Positions 48,956 to 58,119 are shown, numbered from the stretch's first letter. The stretch is 64,000 bases of DNA from Psychromarinibacter halotolerans (GCF_029168315.1 NZ_JARGYD010000002.1:186001-250000); one strand, 5' to 3'. Translations and numbers: made by a program. Notes: a model not told the origin generated them from the sequence alone.

Positions 48956-49708
48956 ATGGATTTCAACGGCAAGACAGTGCTGATCACCGGGGCCAGCCGT
49001 GGGATCGGCGCCGCCGCGGGCCGGGCGTTCGCCGCAGCCGGCGCGAAGGTCGCCCTGCTTGCGCGCTCCGAGACCGAGATCGGCGCACTGGCCGATGACA
49101 TCGGATCGGCCGCCATCGCGATCCCCTGCGACGTCAGCCGCTACGAGGACATCGAAAGCGCCGTGAAGACGACCGTCGACACGTTCGGCAGCCTCGATGT
49201 GCTGATCAACAACGCGGGCGTGATCGACCCGATCGCCCACATCGCGACCTCTGACCCCGAAGGCTGGAGCCGCGCGATCGACGTCAACCTGAAGGGCGTC
49301 TACTACGGGATGCGCGCGGCGATGCCGGTGATGCTGGCGGCGGGCGGCGGCAGCATCCTGACCGTGTCCTCCGGCGCGGCGCATCACCCGGTCGAGGCAT
49401 GGTCGCACTACTGCGCCTCGAAGGCGGGCGCCGCGATGCTGACCCGCTCTGCCGATGCCGAGTATCGCGGGCGCGGCATCCGCGCCATCGGCCTGTCGCC
49501 CGGCACGGTCGCCACGCAGATGCAGCGCGAGATCAAGTCCAGCGGCATCAACCCGGTCAGCCAATTGGACTGGTCGGCGCACATCCCGCCCGAGTGGCCC
49601 GCGACGGCGCTTATGTGGATGGCGACCGCCGATGCCGACGACTGGCTGGGCGAAGAAATCTCGTTGCGCGATGAAACGATCCGCGCCCGGCTGGGGCTGA
49701 CCGCGTGA
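48956..49708 (+). CDS. short-chain dehydrogenase/reductase
   Basis: 250 residues, classical SDR: TGASRGIG cofactor loop (residues 11-18), NNAG, the serine in TVSSGAAHH and YCASKAG catalytic pair. Arginine after TGAS hints at NADP(H). GAAGGAAGTGAACGC precedes the ATG. Its stop overlaps the GTG start of a crotonase-family gene (GTGA), suggesting a shared acyl or hydroxy-acyl pathway. Substrate not determinable. Confidence 0.9.
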   Translation: MDFNGKTVLITGASRGIGAAAGRAFAAAGAKVALLARSETEIGALADDIGSAAIAIPCDVSRYEDIESAVKTTVDTFGSLDVLINNAGVIDPIAHIATSDPEGWSRAIDVNLKGVYYGMRAAMPVMLAAGGGSILTVSSGAAHHPVEAWSHYCASKAGAAMLTRSADAEYRGRGIRAIGLSPGTVATQMQREIKSSGINPVSQLDWSAHIPPEWPATALMWMATADADDWLGEEISLRDETIRARLGLTA

Positions 49709-50313
49709 TCCGGCTGGACCGGGACGGCGCCCTGTGGACGGTCACGCTGGACCGGCCCGACAAGGCCAACGCGCTGACCAAGGCGATGCTGGCAGAGCTT
49801 GCCGGCATCGCGGCAGACGCCGCCGGTCAGGCGCAGGCGCTGATCCTCACCGGCACGGGCGGCGTGTTCTCGGCCGGCGCCGATCTGGCAGAAGCCCGCG
49901 CGGGGCTGGCCACGGACCCGGTGTGGGAACAGCTGTCTGGCGCCATCGCCGCGCTGCCCTGCCTGACCGTCGCCGCGCTGAACGGCACGCTGGCTGGCGG
50001 CGCCTTCGGCATGGCGCTTGCCTGTGACCTGCGCCTTTCGGTGCCCGGCGCCCGGTTCTTCTATCCGGTGATGAAACTGGGATTCCTGCCGCAACCGTCG
50101 GACCCGGTGCGGCTGCGCGCACTTGTCGGCCCGGCCCGCGCGCGGATGATCCTGATGGCGGGTCAGAAGATCCCCGCCGACACGGCGCTGAGCTACGGTC
50201 TTGTCGATGAACTCGTAGAACCCGAGGCGCTCCTGCCACGCGCCCAGGCGCTTGCAGCCGACACGCTGGCCGCGTCATCCGCACATGTCGCCGCGATCAA
50301 GGCGATGATCTGA
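49705..50313 (+). CDS. crotonase (enoyl-CoA hydratase/isomerase) family protein, short
   Basis: 202 residues, shorter than usual (about 255-290). The oxyanion-hole segments are present (GVFSAGADLAEA and NGTLAGGAFGMALACDLRL). The region that normally carries the two catalytic glutamates reads YPVMKLGFLPQPSDP, with neither glutamate, so a classical hydratase reaction is unlikely; isomerase, hydrolase or inactive roles are possible. Starts at GTG overlapping the SDR stop. Converges on the STAS-domain gene with a seven-base gap. Confidence 0.85.
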   Translation: MIRLDRDGALWTVTLDRPDKANALTKAMLAELAGIAADAAGQAQALILTGTGGVFSAGADLAEARAGLATDPVWEQLSGAIAALPCLTVAALNGTLAGGAFGMALACDLRLSVPGARFFYPVMKLGFLPQPSDPVRLRALVGPARARMILMAGQKIPADTALSYGLVDELVEPEALLPRAQALAADTLAASSAHVAAIKAMI

Positions 50314-50320
50314 ACCCCGG

Positions 50321-50707
50321 TCAGGCGCTTTGCGGTCCCGCAGGCGTCTTCTCCGACACCCACGCCCGCGCCTCTTCCAACTCGGCCAGCCCGAACACCC
50401 GCGTCTCCACCGGCGACAGCATCGCCGCCGCACCGGCGAACGGCACCAGCCACGGCAGGTCTGTCACCAGCGCCGCGCGCCGCAGCCGGCTCATGGTCTG
50501 AAGCCCCGACCACGCGTTGCCCAACGCGGCCGGCAGGTTCACGAATCCGATCCCCCGCACCACCTTCAGCACGGAAATCTCGCCCTGCGCCGCGATGAAG
50601 GCCTCTAGCCGCGGCATGATCGCGTCGAAATCCGCCTTGCCGACGGTGCCATCGACGACGATCTCGACATACCCTGCCTTGGGGTGTTCGGTGAAACCGA
50701 CGCTCAT
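50321..50707 (-). CDS. SpoIIAA-like STAS-fold protein (DUF3478 type)
   Basis: 128 residues. The pattern VEIVVDGTVGKADFDAIMPRL..., RRAALVTDLPWL and ETRVFGLAELEEARAWV follows the SpoIIAA-like (STAS fold) family. These are small cytoplasmic or membrane-peripheral proteins that may bind lipophilic ligands. ATGA overlap with the upstream MOSC gene. Unusually, residues 91-103 (LPWLVPFAGAAAM) are quite hydrophobic. Precise role unknown. Confidence 0.7.
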   Translation of the reverse strand: MSVGFTEHPKAGYVEIVVDGTVGKADFDAIMPRLEAFIAAQGEISVLKVVRGIGFVNLPAALGNAWSGLQTMSRLRRAALVTDLPWLVPFAGAAAMLSPVETRVFGLAELEEARAWVSEKTPAGPQSA

Positions 50708-51258
50708 GATCCGACCTTTCTGACCCCGTCGCCCACGGACACGACGCCATCCACGACGACCCGCCCGTAAATTCCCCGCAGCCGCAGATCGCGACCGCGT
50801 CCCGTGTTGACGAAAACGCAGGCGTCCCGGCCATAACGGTCGATGAAGTTCTGACAGCCGTTGTGCGGTTCTGTGGTGATCACGATCTCGGCCGTTCCCA
50901 TCGCCAGCCGTGTGCCCGGCGGGCAATTGTCCGGCGACAGGTCCATCTCAATGAACAGGTTGTCGCCCGCAGGCGCCCAGTCCGCGGGATCGAGCCCGGC
51001 GATGGCCTCGATCACCCGGGCGGGCATCAGGCAGATCTGCACGTCGGGATGCGGCGCCCCGTCGTCGGTCTCGCGCCAACAGCCCTTTGCCCAGTGATCG
51101 CCATGCATCCCGCCCGCAAGGCTCATCTCGCCCGAGGAGGGCATCTCGCGCGCGCCGGGGGCGGGCCGGACGACGATCGCCCGCACTATGCCCTCGGCCG
51201 GCGCGGCCTCGATCCGCGGCAGCGCCGCCTGCAACTGTTCCATCGTCGCGTGAGCCAT
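50704..51258 (-). CDS. MOSC domain-containing protein
   Basis: 184 residues. The MOSC pattern is visible as HGDHWAKG, DNLFIEMDLSPDNCPPGTRLAMG and EPHNGCQNFIDRYG with the conserved cysteine C134 (approximate), ending in GRVVVDGVVSVGD. The fold handles molybdenum cofactor or sulfur transfer. GGAGGTTCGG precedes the chosen start. Part of a two-gene operon with the STAS-fold gene. It might relate to the molybdenum hydroxylase elsewhere in this window, but nothing links them directly. Confidence 0.85.
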   Translation of the reverse strand: MAHATMEQLQAALPRIEAAPAEGIVRAIVVRPAPGAREMPSSGEMSLAGGMHGDHWAKGCWRETDDGAPHPDVQICLMPARVIEAIAGLDPADWAPAGDNLFIEMDLSPDNCPPGTRLAMGTAEIVITTEPHNGCQNFIDRYGRDACVFVNTGRGRDLRLRGIYGRVVVDGVVSVGDGVRKVGS

Positions 51259-51311
51259 CCGAACCTCCAGTCCCCTGCCACCATGCAGCCCGGGCCCGCA
51301 TCCGCAAGCCC

Positions 51312-51626
51312 TCAGCGCCGGGCCCGGCGCTTTCCCGGCGTCTTCGAATGGAAGTCCGGCGGCCGCTTGCCGACCCACGCGATGAACTTCGCCAGCCGTG
51401 GATGCGCCCGAAGCGCCTCTGGCGTGGCATAACTGCGCGCCAACTCGGCCTCGGTCAGCGTCGCGTGGATCTCGTTGTGGCAGATCTGGTGCAAACGCAC
51501 GGTCTCGCCCCCCTTGCCGCCCCGCAGCTTGGGCACAAGGTGGTGCAGGCTTTGCTTCGCCCAAGGCGGAATCACCCGCCCGCACAGGGCGCAGACCGGC
51601 CAGTCGTCTTGTCCTTCGTCGCTCAC
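51312..51626 (-). CDS. HNH endonuclease family protein
   Basis: 104 residues. Zinc ligands CALC (C12, C15) and the HNH core HHLVPKLRGGKGG followed by RLHQICHNEIHATLT are complete, so it is likely a nuclease or DNA-repair-associated protein. The start is a GTG (MSDEGQDDW) without an obvious ribosome site, so the N-terminus is uncertain. It is divergent from the flavoprotein gene, whose start is 41 bases away. Not associated with any mobile element. Confidence 0.85.
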   Translation of the reverse strand: MSDEGQDDWPVCALCGRVIPPWAKQSLHHLVPKLRGGKGGETVRLHQICHNEIHATLTEAELARSYATPEALRAHPRLAKFIAWVGKRPPDFHSKTPGKRRARR

Positions 51627-51667
51627 GATGCCACAGGATGGCGCGAAACCAGCGACAGGCAAGCCCG

Positions 51668-52852
51668 ATGACCCACCCCACCGCCTTCGTGATCGGCGCC
51701 GGCCCCGCGGGGCTGATGGCGGCTGGCGAACTCGCGGCGGCCGGGGTCGCGGTGACGGTGGCCGAGGCGAAGCCCTCTGTCGCCCGCAAGCTGCTGATGG
51801 CGGGCAAGTCCGGGCTGAACCTGACCAAAGCCGAAGACCCCGCCCGCTTCCGCGCCGCCTATGCCGAAGCCGCAACCTGGCTGGCCCCGATGCTGGACGC
51901 GTTCGGACCGGACGCCGTGCAGGACTGGGCACGCGGGCTGGGGCAAGAGATGTTCACCGGCTCCACCGGGCGCGTGTTCCCCAAGGCGATGAAGGCCTCA
52001 CCGCTACTGCGCGCATGGCTGGCGGACCTGGCGGCGCAAGGCGTGACGATCCGCACCCGCTGGCGCTGGACCGGCTGGGACGGCGACGCGCTGACCTTCG
52101 ACACGCCGGACGGCGAAAGACGGGAAACACCGGCGGCGACCATCCTCGCGCTCGGCGGCGCAAGCTGGGCGCGGCTGGGCTCTGACGGGGCCTGGGCGCC
52201 GTGGCTTGCCGCGGCGGGGGTCGAACTTGCCCCCTTCGCCCCGGCCAACGCCGGCCTGCGGATGGACTGGTCGCCGCACATGGCGCGCCACTTCGGCACC
52301 CCGGTCAAGGGCGTGCGCCTCACCGCTGGCGCACAGGACACCCGGGGCGAGTTCGTCGTCTCGGCCCGCGGACTGGAAGGCGGCGCGATCTATGCGCTGA
52401 CCCGCCCACTGCGGGACGGCGCACCGCTGATCGCGGATCTGCGGCCAGACGTCGGCGTCAGCCGGCTGGCCCACCGCCTGTCGCGCCCGTCCAAGACATC
52501 GGTGTCGAACCGGCTGCGCAAGGACGCGGGGCTTTCGCCGGTGCAGATCGCCCTGATGCGGGAAGCCTTGCCGACCCTCCCCGCCGGCGCCGAGCTTGCC
52601 AAAGCGATCAAGGCGCTGCCGATCCCGCACGCCGGCCTGCGCCCGATGGACGAGGCGATCTCGACCGCCGGGGGAATCGCCCGCGCGGCGCTCGACGACG
52701 GCCTAATGCTGCGCGCGCGGCCCGGCATTTTCGCCGCCGGAGAAATGCTCGACTGGGAGGCCCCGACCGGCGGTTACCTTCTGACCGCCTGCCTTGCCAC
52801 CGGCCGCCACGCCGGGCGCGCGGCCGCCGCGTGGCTGGCGCGTCAGGCCTGA
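51668..52852 (+). CDS. BaiN/HI0933-family FAD-dependent flavoprotein (PP_4765-type)
   Basis: 394 residues. FAD-binding GAGPAGLMAAGELAAAG at the N-terminus, KLLMAGKSGLNLT, ALGGASWARLGSDG and the C-terminal GIFAAGEMLDWEAPTGGYLL are hallmarks of the HI0933/BaiN NAD(P)/FAD oxidoreductases, in the shorter PP_4765-like subgroup. Function of this subgroup is not established. The ribosome site is weak (GGCAAGCCCG). A copy of the dispersed repeat lies directly downstream. Confidence 0.88.
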   Translation: MTHPTAFVIGAGPAGLMAAGELAAAGVAVTVAEAKPSVARKLLMAGKSGLNLTKAEDPARFRAAYAEAATWLAPMLDAFGPDAVQDWARGLGQEMFTGSTGRVFPKAMKASPLLRAWLADLAAQGVTIRTRWRWTGWDGDALTFDTPDGERRETPAATILALGGASWARLGSDGAWAPWLAAAGVELAPFAPANAGLRMDWSPHMARHFGTPVKGVRLTAGAQDTRGEFVVSARGLEGGAIYALTRPLRDGAPLIADLRPDVGVSRLAHRLSRPSKTSVSNRLRKDAGLSPVQIALMREALPTLPAGAELAKAIKALPIPHAGLRPMDEAISTAGGIARAALDDGLMLRARPGIFAAGEMLDWEAPTGGYLLTACLATGRHAGRAAAAWLARQA

Positions 52853-52860
52853 TCCCGCCT

Positions 52861-52918
52861 GCTTCTTCTCTTGGAAAATACCTCGGGGGAGTCGCGCAGC
52901 GACGGGGGCAGAGCCCCC
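52861..52918 (-). repeat. dispersed intergenic repeat, copy A
   Basis: Read on the minus strand it runs GGGGGCTCTGCCCCC, GTCGCTGCGCGAC, TCCCCCGAGGTATTTTCCAA and GAGAAGAAGC. It fills the whole space between the flavoprotein gene and the holA stop (convergent). The first two segments are themselves hairpins. Same element as copies B-D. Confidence 0.75.
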
Positions 52919-53949
52919 TACCTGCGGGCCGAGGCCAGCATCGAAAGCCGGATCAGCGTGCGTTCGACCAGCGCCATCGCCGGTGCGCGCTGCTGGGCCG
53001 AGCGCAGCTGAAGGTCGGTATCGGTCAGCATTTCAAGCGCCTGCGCCAGACGCGCCGCGCCCCAGCCCTGCGCCTGCCGCTGCATCCTGTCCCGTCGCGG
53101 TCCGAACACCGGCGGGCGCGCGCGGCCCAGACCGGCACCGGGCCCGCCGGGATCGGATGCGGCGGCGTACAGCGTGCGGAAGTGCCGGGTCGCCCCGATC
53201 ACAAGCCCAACCGGCTGCACACCCTGCCCCTCGAGCTTCAGCATCAGCGGTCCGATCTCGCGCGTGCGGGCCTCGGCGACCACGTTCAGAACATCGTCCA
53301 TCGCGGCTTCGGTGGTCGCGGGGGCGCAGGCGGCGACGTCGTCCGGCGACAGCGGCGCAGGGTCGTCCAGCTTGAACAGGGCCAGCTTCTCGATCGTCTG
53401 GCGCAGGTCGCCGGGGTCCAGCATCCGCGACAGGGCGACAAGTTCCGACATTCCATCACCGCCGACGTTCTTCAGGCCCGCCTTCGCCAGTTCGGCCTCC
53501 AGCTCCTCGCGGCTGGGCGGGTCGTTGTAGATCCCGACCGCAAAGCCGTTTTTCAGGCCTTCGAACAGCTTGCGCAGCGCGGATTTGGCGGTCAGCGAGC
53601 CTGCCGTCACAACGACATGGGCATCGCCCGGCCGCCAGCCGTCGAACGCGGCGGCGATGGTCTTGGCCAGCCCGTCGCCCGCGTCCTCGACAAAGACCGC
53701 GCGCGGCCCGGGAAAGAAGCCGGTTTCGCGCACCGCGTCCGTCACCAATGCCGCGTCCTTGCGCAGCTCGGACGCCGGAATCCGGGTCAGGCGCATCTCT
53801 TCCTCGCCCCGCGGACCGACGATGGCGGCCACCAGTTCCTGCCGCTTCAGCGCGACGCGCATCGCGTCCTGCCCATAGATCAGCGTCCCGCAGCAGCCGG
53901 GATCGGGTTTCGAGAAATGGCTGGCGGAATCCCGGGCCGAAAGCTTCAT
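52918..53949 (-). CDS. holA: DNA polymerase III subunit delta
   Basis: 343 residues, usual length. The opening KLSARDSASHFSKPDPGCCGTLIYGQDAMRV, the VVVTAGSLTAKSALRKLFE segment and the C-terminal LQLRSAQQRAPAMALVERTLIRLS helix are typical of alphaproteobacterial HolA, the wrench of the clamp loader that opens the beta clamp. ATGA overlap with lptE, and the usual leuS-lptE-holA order. The stop codon abuts the dispersed repeat. Confidence 0.93.
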   Translation of the reverse strand: MKLSARDSASHFSKPDPGCCGTLIYGQDAMRVALKRQELVAAIVGPRGEEEMRLTRIPASELRKDAALVTDAVRETGFFPGPRAVFVEDAGDGLAKTIAAAFDGWRPGDAHVVVTAGSLTAKSALRKLFEGLKNGFAVGIYNDPPSREELEAELAKAGLKNVGGDGMSELVALSRMLDPGDLRQTIEKLALFKLDDPAPLSPDDVAACAPATTEAAMDDVLNVVAEARTREIGPLMLKLEGQGVQPVGLVIGATRHFRTLYAAASDPGGPGAGLGRARPPVFGPRRDRMQRQAQGWGAARLAQALEMLTDTDLQLRSAQQRAPAMALVERTLIRLSMLASARR

Positions 53950-54455
53950 CGCCGCCAGTCCGGCGCGGTCGCGATCAGTTCGGTCACAAGCTGGTCGGCC
54001 AGAATCACCATCAGCCGTTCATAGGCGTCCTCGGTCGCCGAGATCTCGCCGATGATCGACCCGGTGGCGGAATAGCCGGTGAAGTTTTCGACCTTGCCGG
54101 TCGCCAGCTTAGCGCCGGTGGCACGCTCGGTCAGGGAATAGTCGATACGCCCAAGCACGTTGTACCGCGTGGTCGAGCGTTCGGGCGTGATGCCGACGCC
54201 GTCCTCGCGCACCGAAATGGTGTAGTCCAGCAGGTAGGGCGCCGCCTCGGGCAGGCCCAGCCGGTCTTCCATCCGCGACACGAAGACGAAGCCTTTGCGG
54301 TCTTCGGGGTCGGCGACGAAGATCTGTCCGCGCAGCCCTTCGGCCTGCCCGCCCGGCCCGAAGACCGGGGTGAAACCGCAGGCGGACAGGGCCAGCGCCC
54401 CCATCAGGGCCAGCATGCCGCGGCGAGAGGCGGTCGGGGCGGGCGAAGTCGTCAT
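53946..54455 (-). CDS. lptE: LPS assembly lipoprotein LptE
   Basis: 169 residues. Signal SRRGMLALMGALALSACGF with lipobox LSAC places the lipidated cysteine at about residue 26, after an extended N-region; the mature domain has RYNVLGRIDYSLTERATG typical of LptE, the plug of the LptD outer-membrane LPS translocon. Start at MTTSPAP was chosen to give a normal signal length; the ribosome site is weak. It follows leuS after a copy of the dispersed repeat and overlaps holA. Confidence 0.9.
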   Translation of the reverse strand: MTTSPAPTASRRGMLALMGALALSACGFTPVFGPGGQAEGLRGQIFVADPEDRKGFVFVSRMEDRLGLPEAAPYLLDYTISVREDGVGITPERSTTRYNVLGRIDYSLTERATGAKLATGKVENFTGYSATGSIIGEISATEDAYERLMVILADQLVTELIATAPDWRR

Positions 54456-54604
54456 CGAAAATCCGGTCTGTCGAGTCTGGTTGGCGTCGGTCTGGCCCGG
54501 CCCGGTCGGCAGGGCCGGTGTCCGCCACAATCGCCCTGCGGCGGGTGAATGACAAGCGGTTGCTCGGCCCCTTGCGACCGTGGTGCGTTGTGCGGGCGCG
54601 GGCG

Positions 54605-54670
54605 GCGGGGGCGCTGCCCCCGTCGCGCTTTGCGCGACTCCCCCGAGGTATTTCGGAAGAGAAGAAGGCG
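54605..54670 (+). repeat. dispersed intergenic repeat, copy B
   Basis: Read on the plus strand: GGGGGCGCTGCCCCC, GTCGCGCTTTGCGCGAC, TCCCCCGAGGTATTTCGGA, AGAGAAGAAG. It occupies the leuS-lptE gap, ending five bases from the leuS stop, in the opposite orientation to copy A. Confidence 0.75.
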
Positions 54671-54674
54671 CCGG

Positions 54675-57248
54675 TCAGACCACCACGTTGACGATGCGGC
54701 CCGGTACGACGATCAGCTTTTTCGGCGCGCCGCCGTCCAGTGCCTTCTGCACCGCCGGTTCTTCCAGCACGAGGGCTTCGATCGCGTCCTTGGCCATGTC
54801 CTTGGGCACCGTGATCTCGGATTTGCGCTTGCCGTTGATCTGGATCGGCAGGGTCACCGTGTCTTCGACCAGCATCGATTCGTCCGGTTTGGGCCACGCG
54901 TGGCCGGTGACCAGCCCTTCGCCGCCCAGCATCTGCCAGCATTCCTCGGCCAAGTGCGGTGTCATCGGCGACATCAGCTGCGCCAGCACCTTCGCGGCCT
55001 CGCGCTTGGCGGTGCCGCCAGCCTTGGACTTCGCTAGCGTGTTGGTGAAGGCGTAGAGCTTGGCGATCGCCGCGTTGAAGCCGAACGACTCGACCCCCAT
55101 CGTGACGTCGTGAATCGCCCGGTGCATCGCGCGTTGCAGGTCCTCGTCCCCGTCGCCCGCGCCGTCGTCCATTGCCGCGATCTCGGACGCAAGGCGCCAG
55201 ACCCGACCGAGGTGCTTGTAAGCGGCGTCGGCGCCCGAGGCCGTCCATTCCACGTCGCGTTCCGGCGGGCTGTCGGACAGGACGAACCAGCGAGCGGTGT
55301 CGGCGCCGTAGCTTTCAATGATCGCCAGCGGGTCGACCACGTTGTTCTTCGACTTCGACATCTTGGCCGAGGGCACGATCTGGACCTCGCGCCCGTCGGT
55401 CTTGAGGAAGGCCTTGCCGTCCGACAGCTCGACCTCTTCGGGATAGTGATAGACCGGGCGGCCATCCTGTTCGCGCGTGGTCTGATAGATCGCGTGGGTC
55501 ACCATGCCTTGCGTGAACAGCGCGTCGAAGGGTTCGCGCGACTTGTCCGGCAGCATGCCGCATTCGTTCATCGCCCGCGCGAAGAAGCGCGAGTACAGCA
55601 GGTGAAGGATCGCGTGCTCGATGCCACCGATATACTGGTCGACGTTCATCCAATAATCGGCCTCGGCCCGGTCGGTGGGCATGGCGGCGCGCGGTGCGGT
55701 GAAACGGGCGAAGTACCACGACGAATCGACGAAGGTATCCATCGTGTCGGTTTCGCGCCGGGCGGGCTTGCCGCAGCGCGGGCAATCGGTGTCGCGCCAC
55801 GTCGGGTGGCGGTCCAGCGGGTTGCCGGGCGTGTCGAAGGACACGTCATCCGGCAGGCGGACCGGCAGGTTTTCCTTTTTCTCGGGCACCACGCCGCAAT
55901 CTTCACAATGGACCACGGGAATCGGGCAGCCCCAATAGCGTTGCCGGGACAGGCCCCAGTCGCGCAGGCGGTACTTTGTGATTCCCTGCCCCACGCCGTT
56001 GGATTCGCAGAATGCCACCGCCGTGGCGATGCCGTCCTCGCCGGTCTGTACTTCTTCGCCCGCGAAGCCGCGGATATAGCGCACCTGCTGCGGCTTCGGC
56101 GGGACGTAGGCCTCGCCGCCCTGCTCCGGCGCGACGTGGCCTTCGGCGTCGACGGGTTCAAAGGTGGACTGTACCGGCAGGTCGTACTTGCGCGCGAATT
56201 CAAGGTCGCGGGCATCGTGCGCGGGGCAGCCGAAGATCGCGCCGGTGCCGTAATCCATCAGGATGAAGTTCGCGATGTAGACGGGCAGTTCCCAAGCGGT
56301 ATCAAAGGGATGGCGGACCGTCAGCCCGGTATCGAAGCCCAGCTTCTCGGCGGTTTCCAGTTCCTCTTCGGACGTGCCCATCTGGCGGCACTTGGCACAG
56401 AAGGCGGCGATCTCTTCGTTGTCGCGCTCCAGCTGTTTGGCCAGCGGATGATCGGGAGAGATGCCGACGAAAGAGGCGCCCATCAGCGTGTCGGGGCGGG
56501 TGGTGTAAACCTCGACCCGGTCGTGACCGTGCGGGCCGTCGACCATCGAGAAGGCGAACTGCAGCCCGGTGGACTTGCCGATCCAGTTGCGCTGCATCGA
56601 CTTCACCTTGTCGGGCCAGTCGTCCAGCCCGTCGAGCGCGCTCAGCAGGTCCTCGGAATAATCGGAGATGTTGAAGAACCACTGGGTCAGCTCGCGCCGT
56701 TCCACCGCCGCGCCGGACCGCCAGCCCTTGCCGTCGATCACCTGCTCGTTCGCCAGAACGGTCATGTCGACCGGGTCCCAGTTCACCGTGGCGGCCTTGC
56801 GGTAGACCATGCCTTTTTCAAGGAAATCCAGGAACATGGCCTGTTGCTGGCCATAGTATTCCGGGTCGCAGGTCGCGAATTCCCGGGTCCAGTCGATCGA
56901 GAAGCCCAGCGGCCGCAGCTGGTCCTTCATCGTTTCGATATTATTGTAGGTCCAGTCCTTCGGGTGCCCGCCCGAGGCCATCGCCGCGTTTTCTGCCGGC
57001 ATGCCGAAGGCGTCCCACCCCATCGGATGCAGCACCGAAAATCCGCAGCTGGATTTATAGCGCGCGATCACGTCGCCCAGCGAGTAGTTCCGGACATGGC
57101 CCATGTGGATGCGGCCCGACGGATAGGGAAACATCTCGAGCACATAGTACTTGGGCTTCGACTCGTCGCGCTGCGCGGTGAAGCTGCCGGCCTCTTTCCA
57201 GGCGGCCTGCCATTTCGGTTCGATTACGCTCGCGTCATAGCGGGACAT
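54675..57248 (-). CDS. leuS: leucyl-tRNA synthetase
   Basis: 857 residues, class Ia synthetase of bacterial LeuRS length. The HIGH motif appears as PYPSGRIHMGH (H48-M-G-H51), the KMSKS loop as AKMSKSKNN (about residue 628), with the CP1 editing insert between them and the zinc-like CEDCG and CPRCG pairs. Charges tRNA-Leu. Start at MSRYDAS; a GTG eight codons upstream is less likely. Followed by lptE and holA, the conserved alphaproteobacterial order. Confidence 0.97.
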   Translation of the reverse strand: MSRYDASVIEPKWQAAWKEAGSFTAQRDESKPKYYVLEMFPYPSGRIHMGHVRNYSLGDVIARYKSSCGFSVLHPMGWDAFGMPAENAAMASGGHPKDWTYNNIETMKDQLRPLGFSIDWTREFATCDPEYYGQQQAMFLDFLEKGMVYRKAATVNWDPVDMTVLANEQVIDGKGWRSGAAVERRELTQWFFNISDYSEDLLSALDGLDDWPDKVKSMQRNWIGKSTGLQFAFSMVDGPHGHDRVEVYTTRPDTLMGASFVGISPDHPLAKQLERDNEEIAAFCAKCRQMGTSEEELETAEKLGFDTGLTVRHPFDTAWELPVYIANFILMDYGTGAIFGCPAHDARDLEFARKYDLPVQSTFEPVDAEGHVAPEQGGEAYVPPKPQQVRYIRGFAGEEVQTGEDGIATAVAFCESNGVGQGITKYRLRDWGLSRQRYWGCPIPVVHCEDCGVVPEKKENLPVRLPDDVSFDTPGNPLDRHPTWRDTDCPRCGKPARRETDTMDTFVDSSWYFARFTAPRAAMPTDRAEADYWMNVDQYIGGIEHAILHLLYSRFFARAMNECGMLPDKSREPFDALFTQGMVTHAIYQTTREQDGRPVYHYPEEVELSDGKAFLKTDGREVQIVPSAKMSKSKNNVVDPLAIIESYGADTARWFVLSDSPPERDVEWTASGADAAYKHLGRVWRLASEIAAMDDGAGDGDEDLQRAMHRAIHDVTMGVESFGFNAAIAKLYAFTNTLAKSKAGGTAKREAAKVLAQLMSPMTPHLAEECWQMLGGEGLVTGHAWPKPDESMLVEDTVTLPIQINGKRKSEITVPKDMAKDAIEALVLEEPAVQKALDGGAPKKLIVVPGRIVNVVV

Positions 57249-57268
57249 TGCGCGGGACTTCCTGTTCA

Positions 57269-57302
57269 CCAAAGAAAACGCCGGGCGATCCGGCCCGGCG
57301 TT
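57269..57302 (-). terminator. rho-independent terminator of the DUF3576 gene
   Basis: AACGCCGGGC-loop-GCCCGGCGTT (57277-57302), with TTTTCTTT following on the minus strand. It lies between the DUF3576 stop and the leuS start, so leuS should have its own promoter within the few bases around it or depend on read-through. Confidence 0.85.
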
Positions 57303-57336
57303 GATACTTTGGTCAGACTCTGGGGTCTAGGGTGGA

Positions 57337-57873
57337 TCAGAGGTTGCTGTCGCGCACCCGAAGCTGCCGCGCGCGGGTCAGAATCGCGTCCTCGATCGCG
57401 CGCACCGTTGCCGGATCGGCAGGGCCGGATTGCGTGTTCAGCGCCACCGTCAGCGACCGGGCGTCCAGCGCCGGGTCCTGTACATAGACAGTCGCGCGAT
57501 ACGCGCGCCCGCCGCCGGGCGGGCGGCCGAAGCCGGTGACGATCACGCCCGAGAACGGGTCGGCACCTTCGATCGGCAGGAAGGACAGCACGTCCAGCGC
57601 CGCGTTCCAGATGTACTTGTTGACCTCGACGGTGACGTTCGGGTCGTCCTGGTTGGCACCGAACAGATCCCAGATCGTACCGCGCGCAGCGCGGCGGCGA
57701 TTCTCGACCTCGATCGGGGAATTCTGACGCTGCTCTATAACTGCGTCGCTGACCGGGCCGTCCGCACCGCGCCCGAACACGCCGTCGCCGACGCCGATGG
57801 ACCCGCCGCACGCGACCAGAAGCGGCGCCGCGCCCAGAATGGCGAGAGCTTTCAACGGTTTGAAATAGGTCAT
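57337..57873 (-). CDS. DUF3576 family lipoprotein
   Basis: 178 residues. Signal ALAILGAAPLLVACGGS contains lipobox LVAC, so a lipid-anchored periplasmic protein. The body shows NRRRAARGTIWDLFGANQDDPNVTVEVNKYIWNAALDVLSFLP, split here into the family's two conserved parts, matching DUF3576. Function unknown, often next to leuS in this order. Start set at MTYFKPLKA, trimming 20 codons; the ribosome site is weak. Confidence 0.87.
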   Translation of the reverse strand: MTYFKPLKALAILGAAPLLVACGGSIGVGDGVFGRGADGPVSDAVIEQRQNSPIEVENRRRAARGTIWDLFGANQDDPNVTVEVNKYIWNAALDVLSFLPIEGADPFSGVIVTGFGRPPGGGRAYRATVYVQDPALDARSLTVALNTQSGPADPATVRAIEDAILTRARQLRVRDSNL

Positions 57874-58119
57874 GCCAGAGTGCCCCGTGCCCTTTGTTCG
57901 TTGGGGTGTACCGGACGCACATGCGAGCGACAAGGCATTTTCATTTCAGTAGCTTCCGGGCGGCGAAAACTCACTGTGGCATACGTGCATCAATCCTTTC
58001 CGCTTTGGCTGGACCGGTCCGGTCTTCGTTGCATTCGAAGACAGTTGGAGCGACACACCCAACATACTCAATTCGAATACCGGGTTGAGGTGCACCTTTT
58101 AACGAATGAGGGAAAACCA
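57874..58119. promoter_or_regulatory. divergent intergenic region between DUF3576 and porin genes
   Basis: 246 bases containing the promoters for both genes. Short inverted repeats GGACCGGTCC and TTCGAA are visible (about 58012-58078), but no promoter could be placed with confidence. Confidence 0.4.

Noticed and set aside
51312..51626. HNH gene considered as part of a homing endonuclease or restriction element
   Set aside because: No intron, methylase or specificity gene is nearby, and the surrounding genes are ordinary chromosomal ones.
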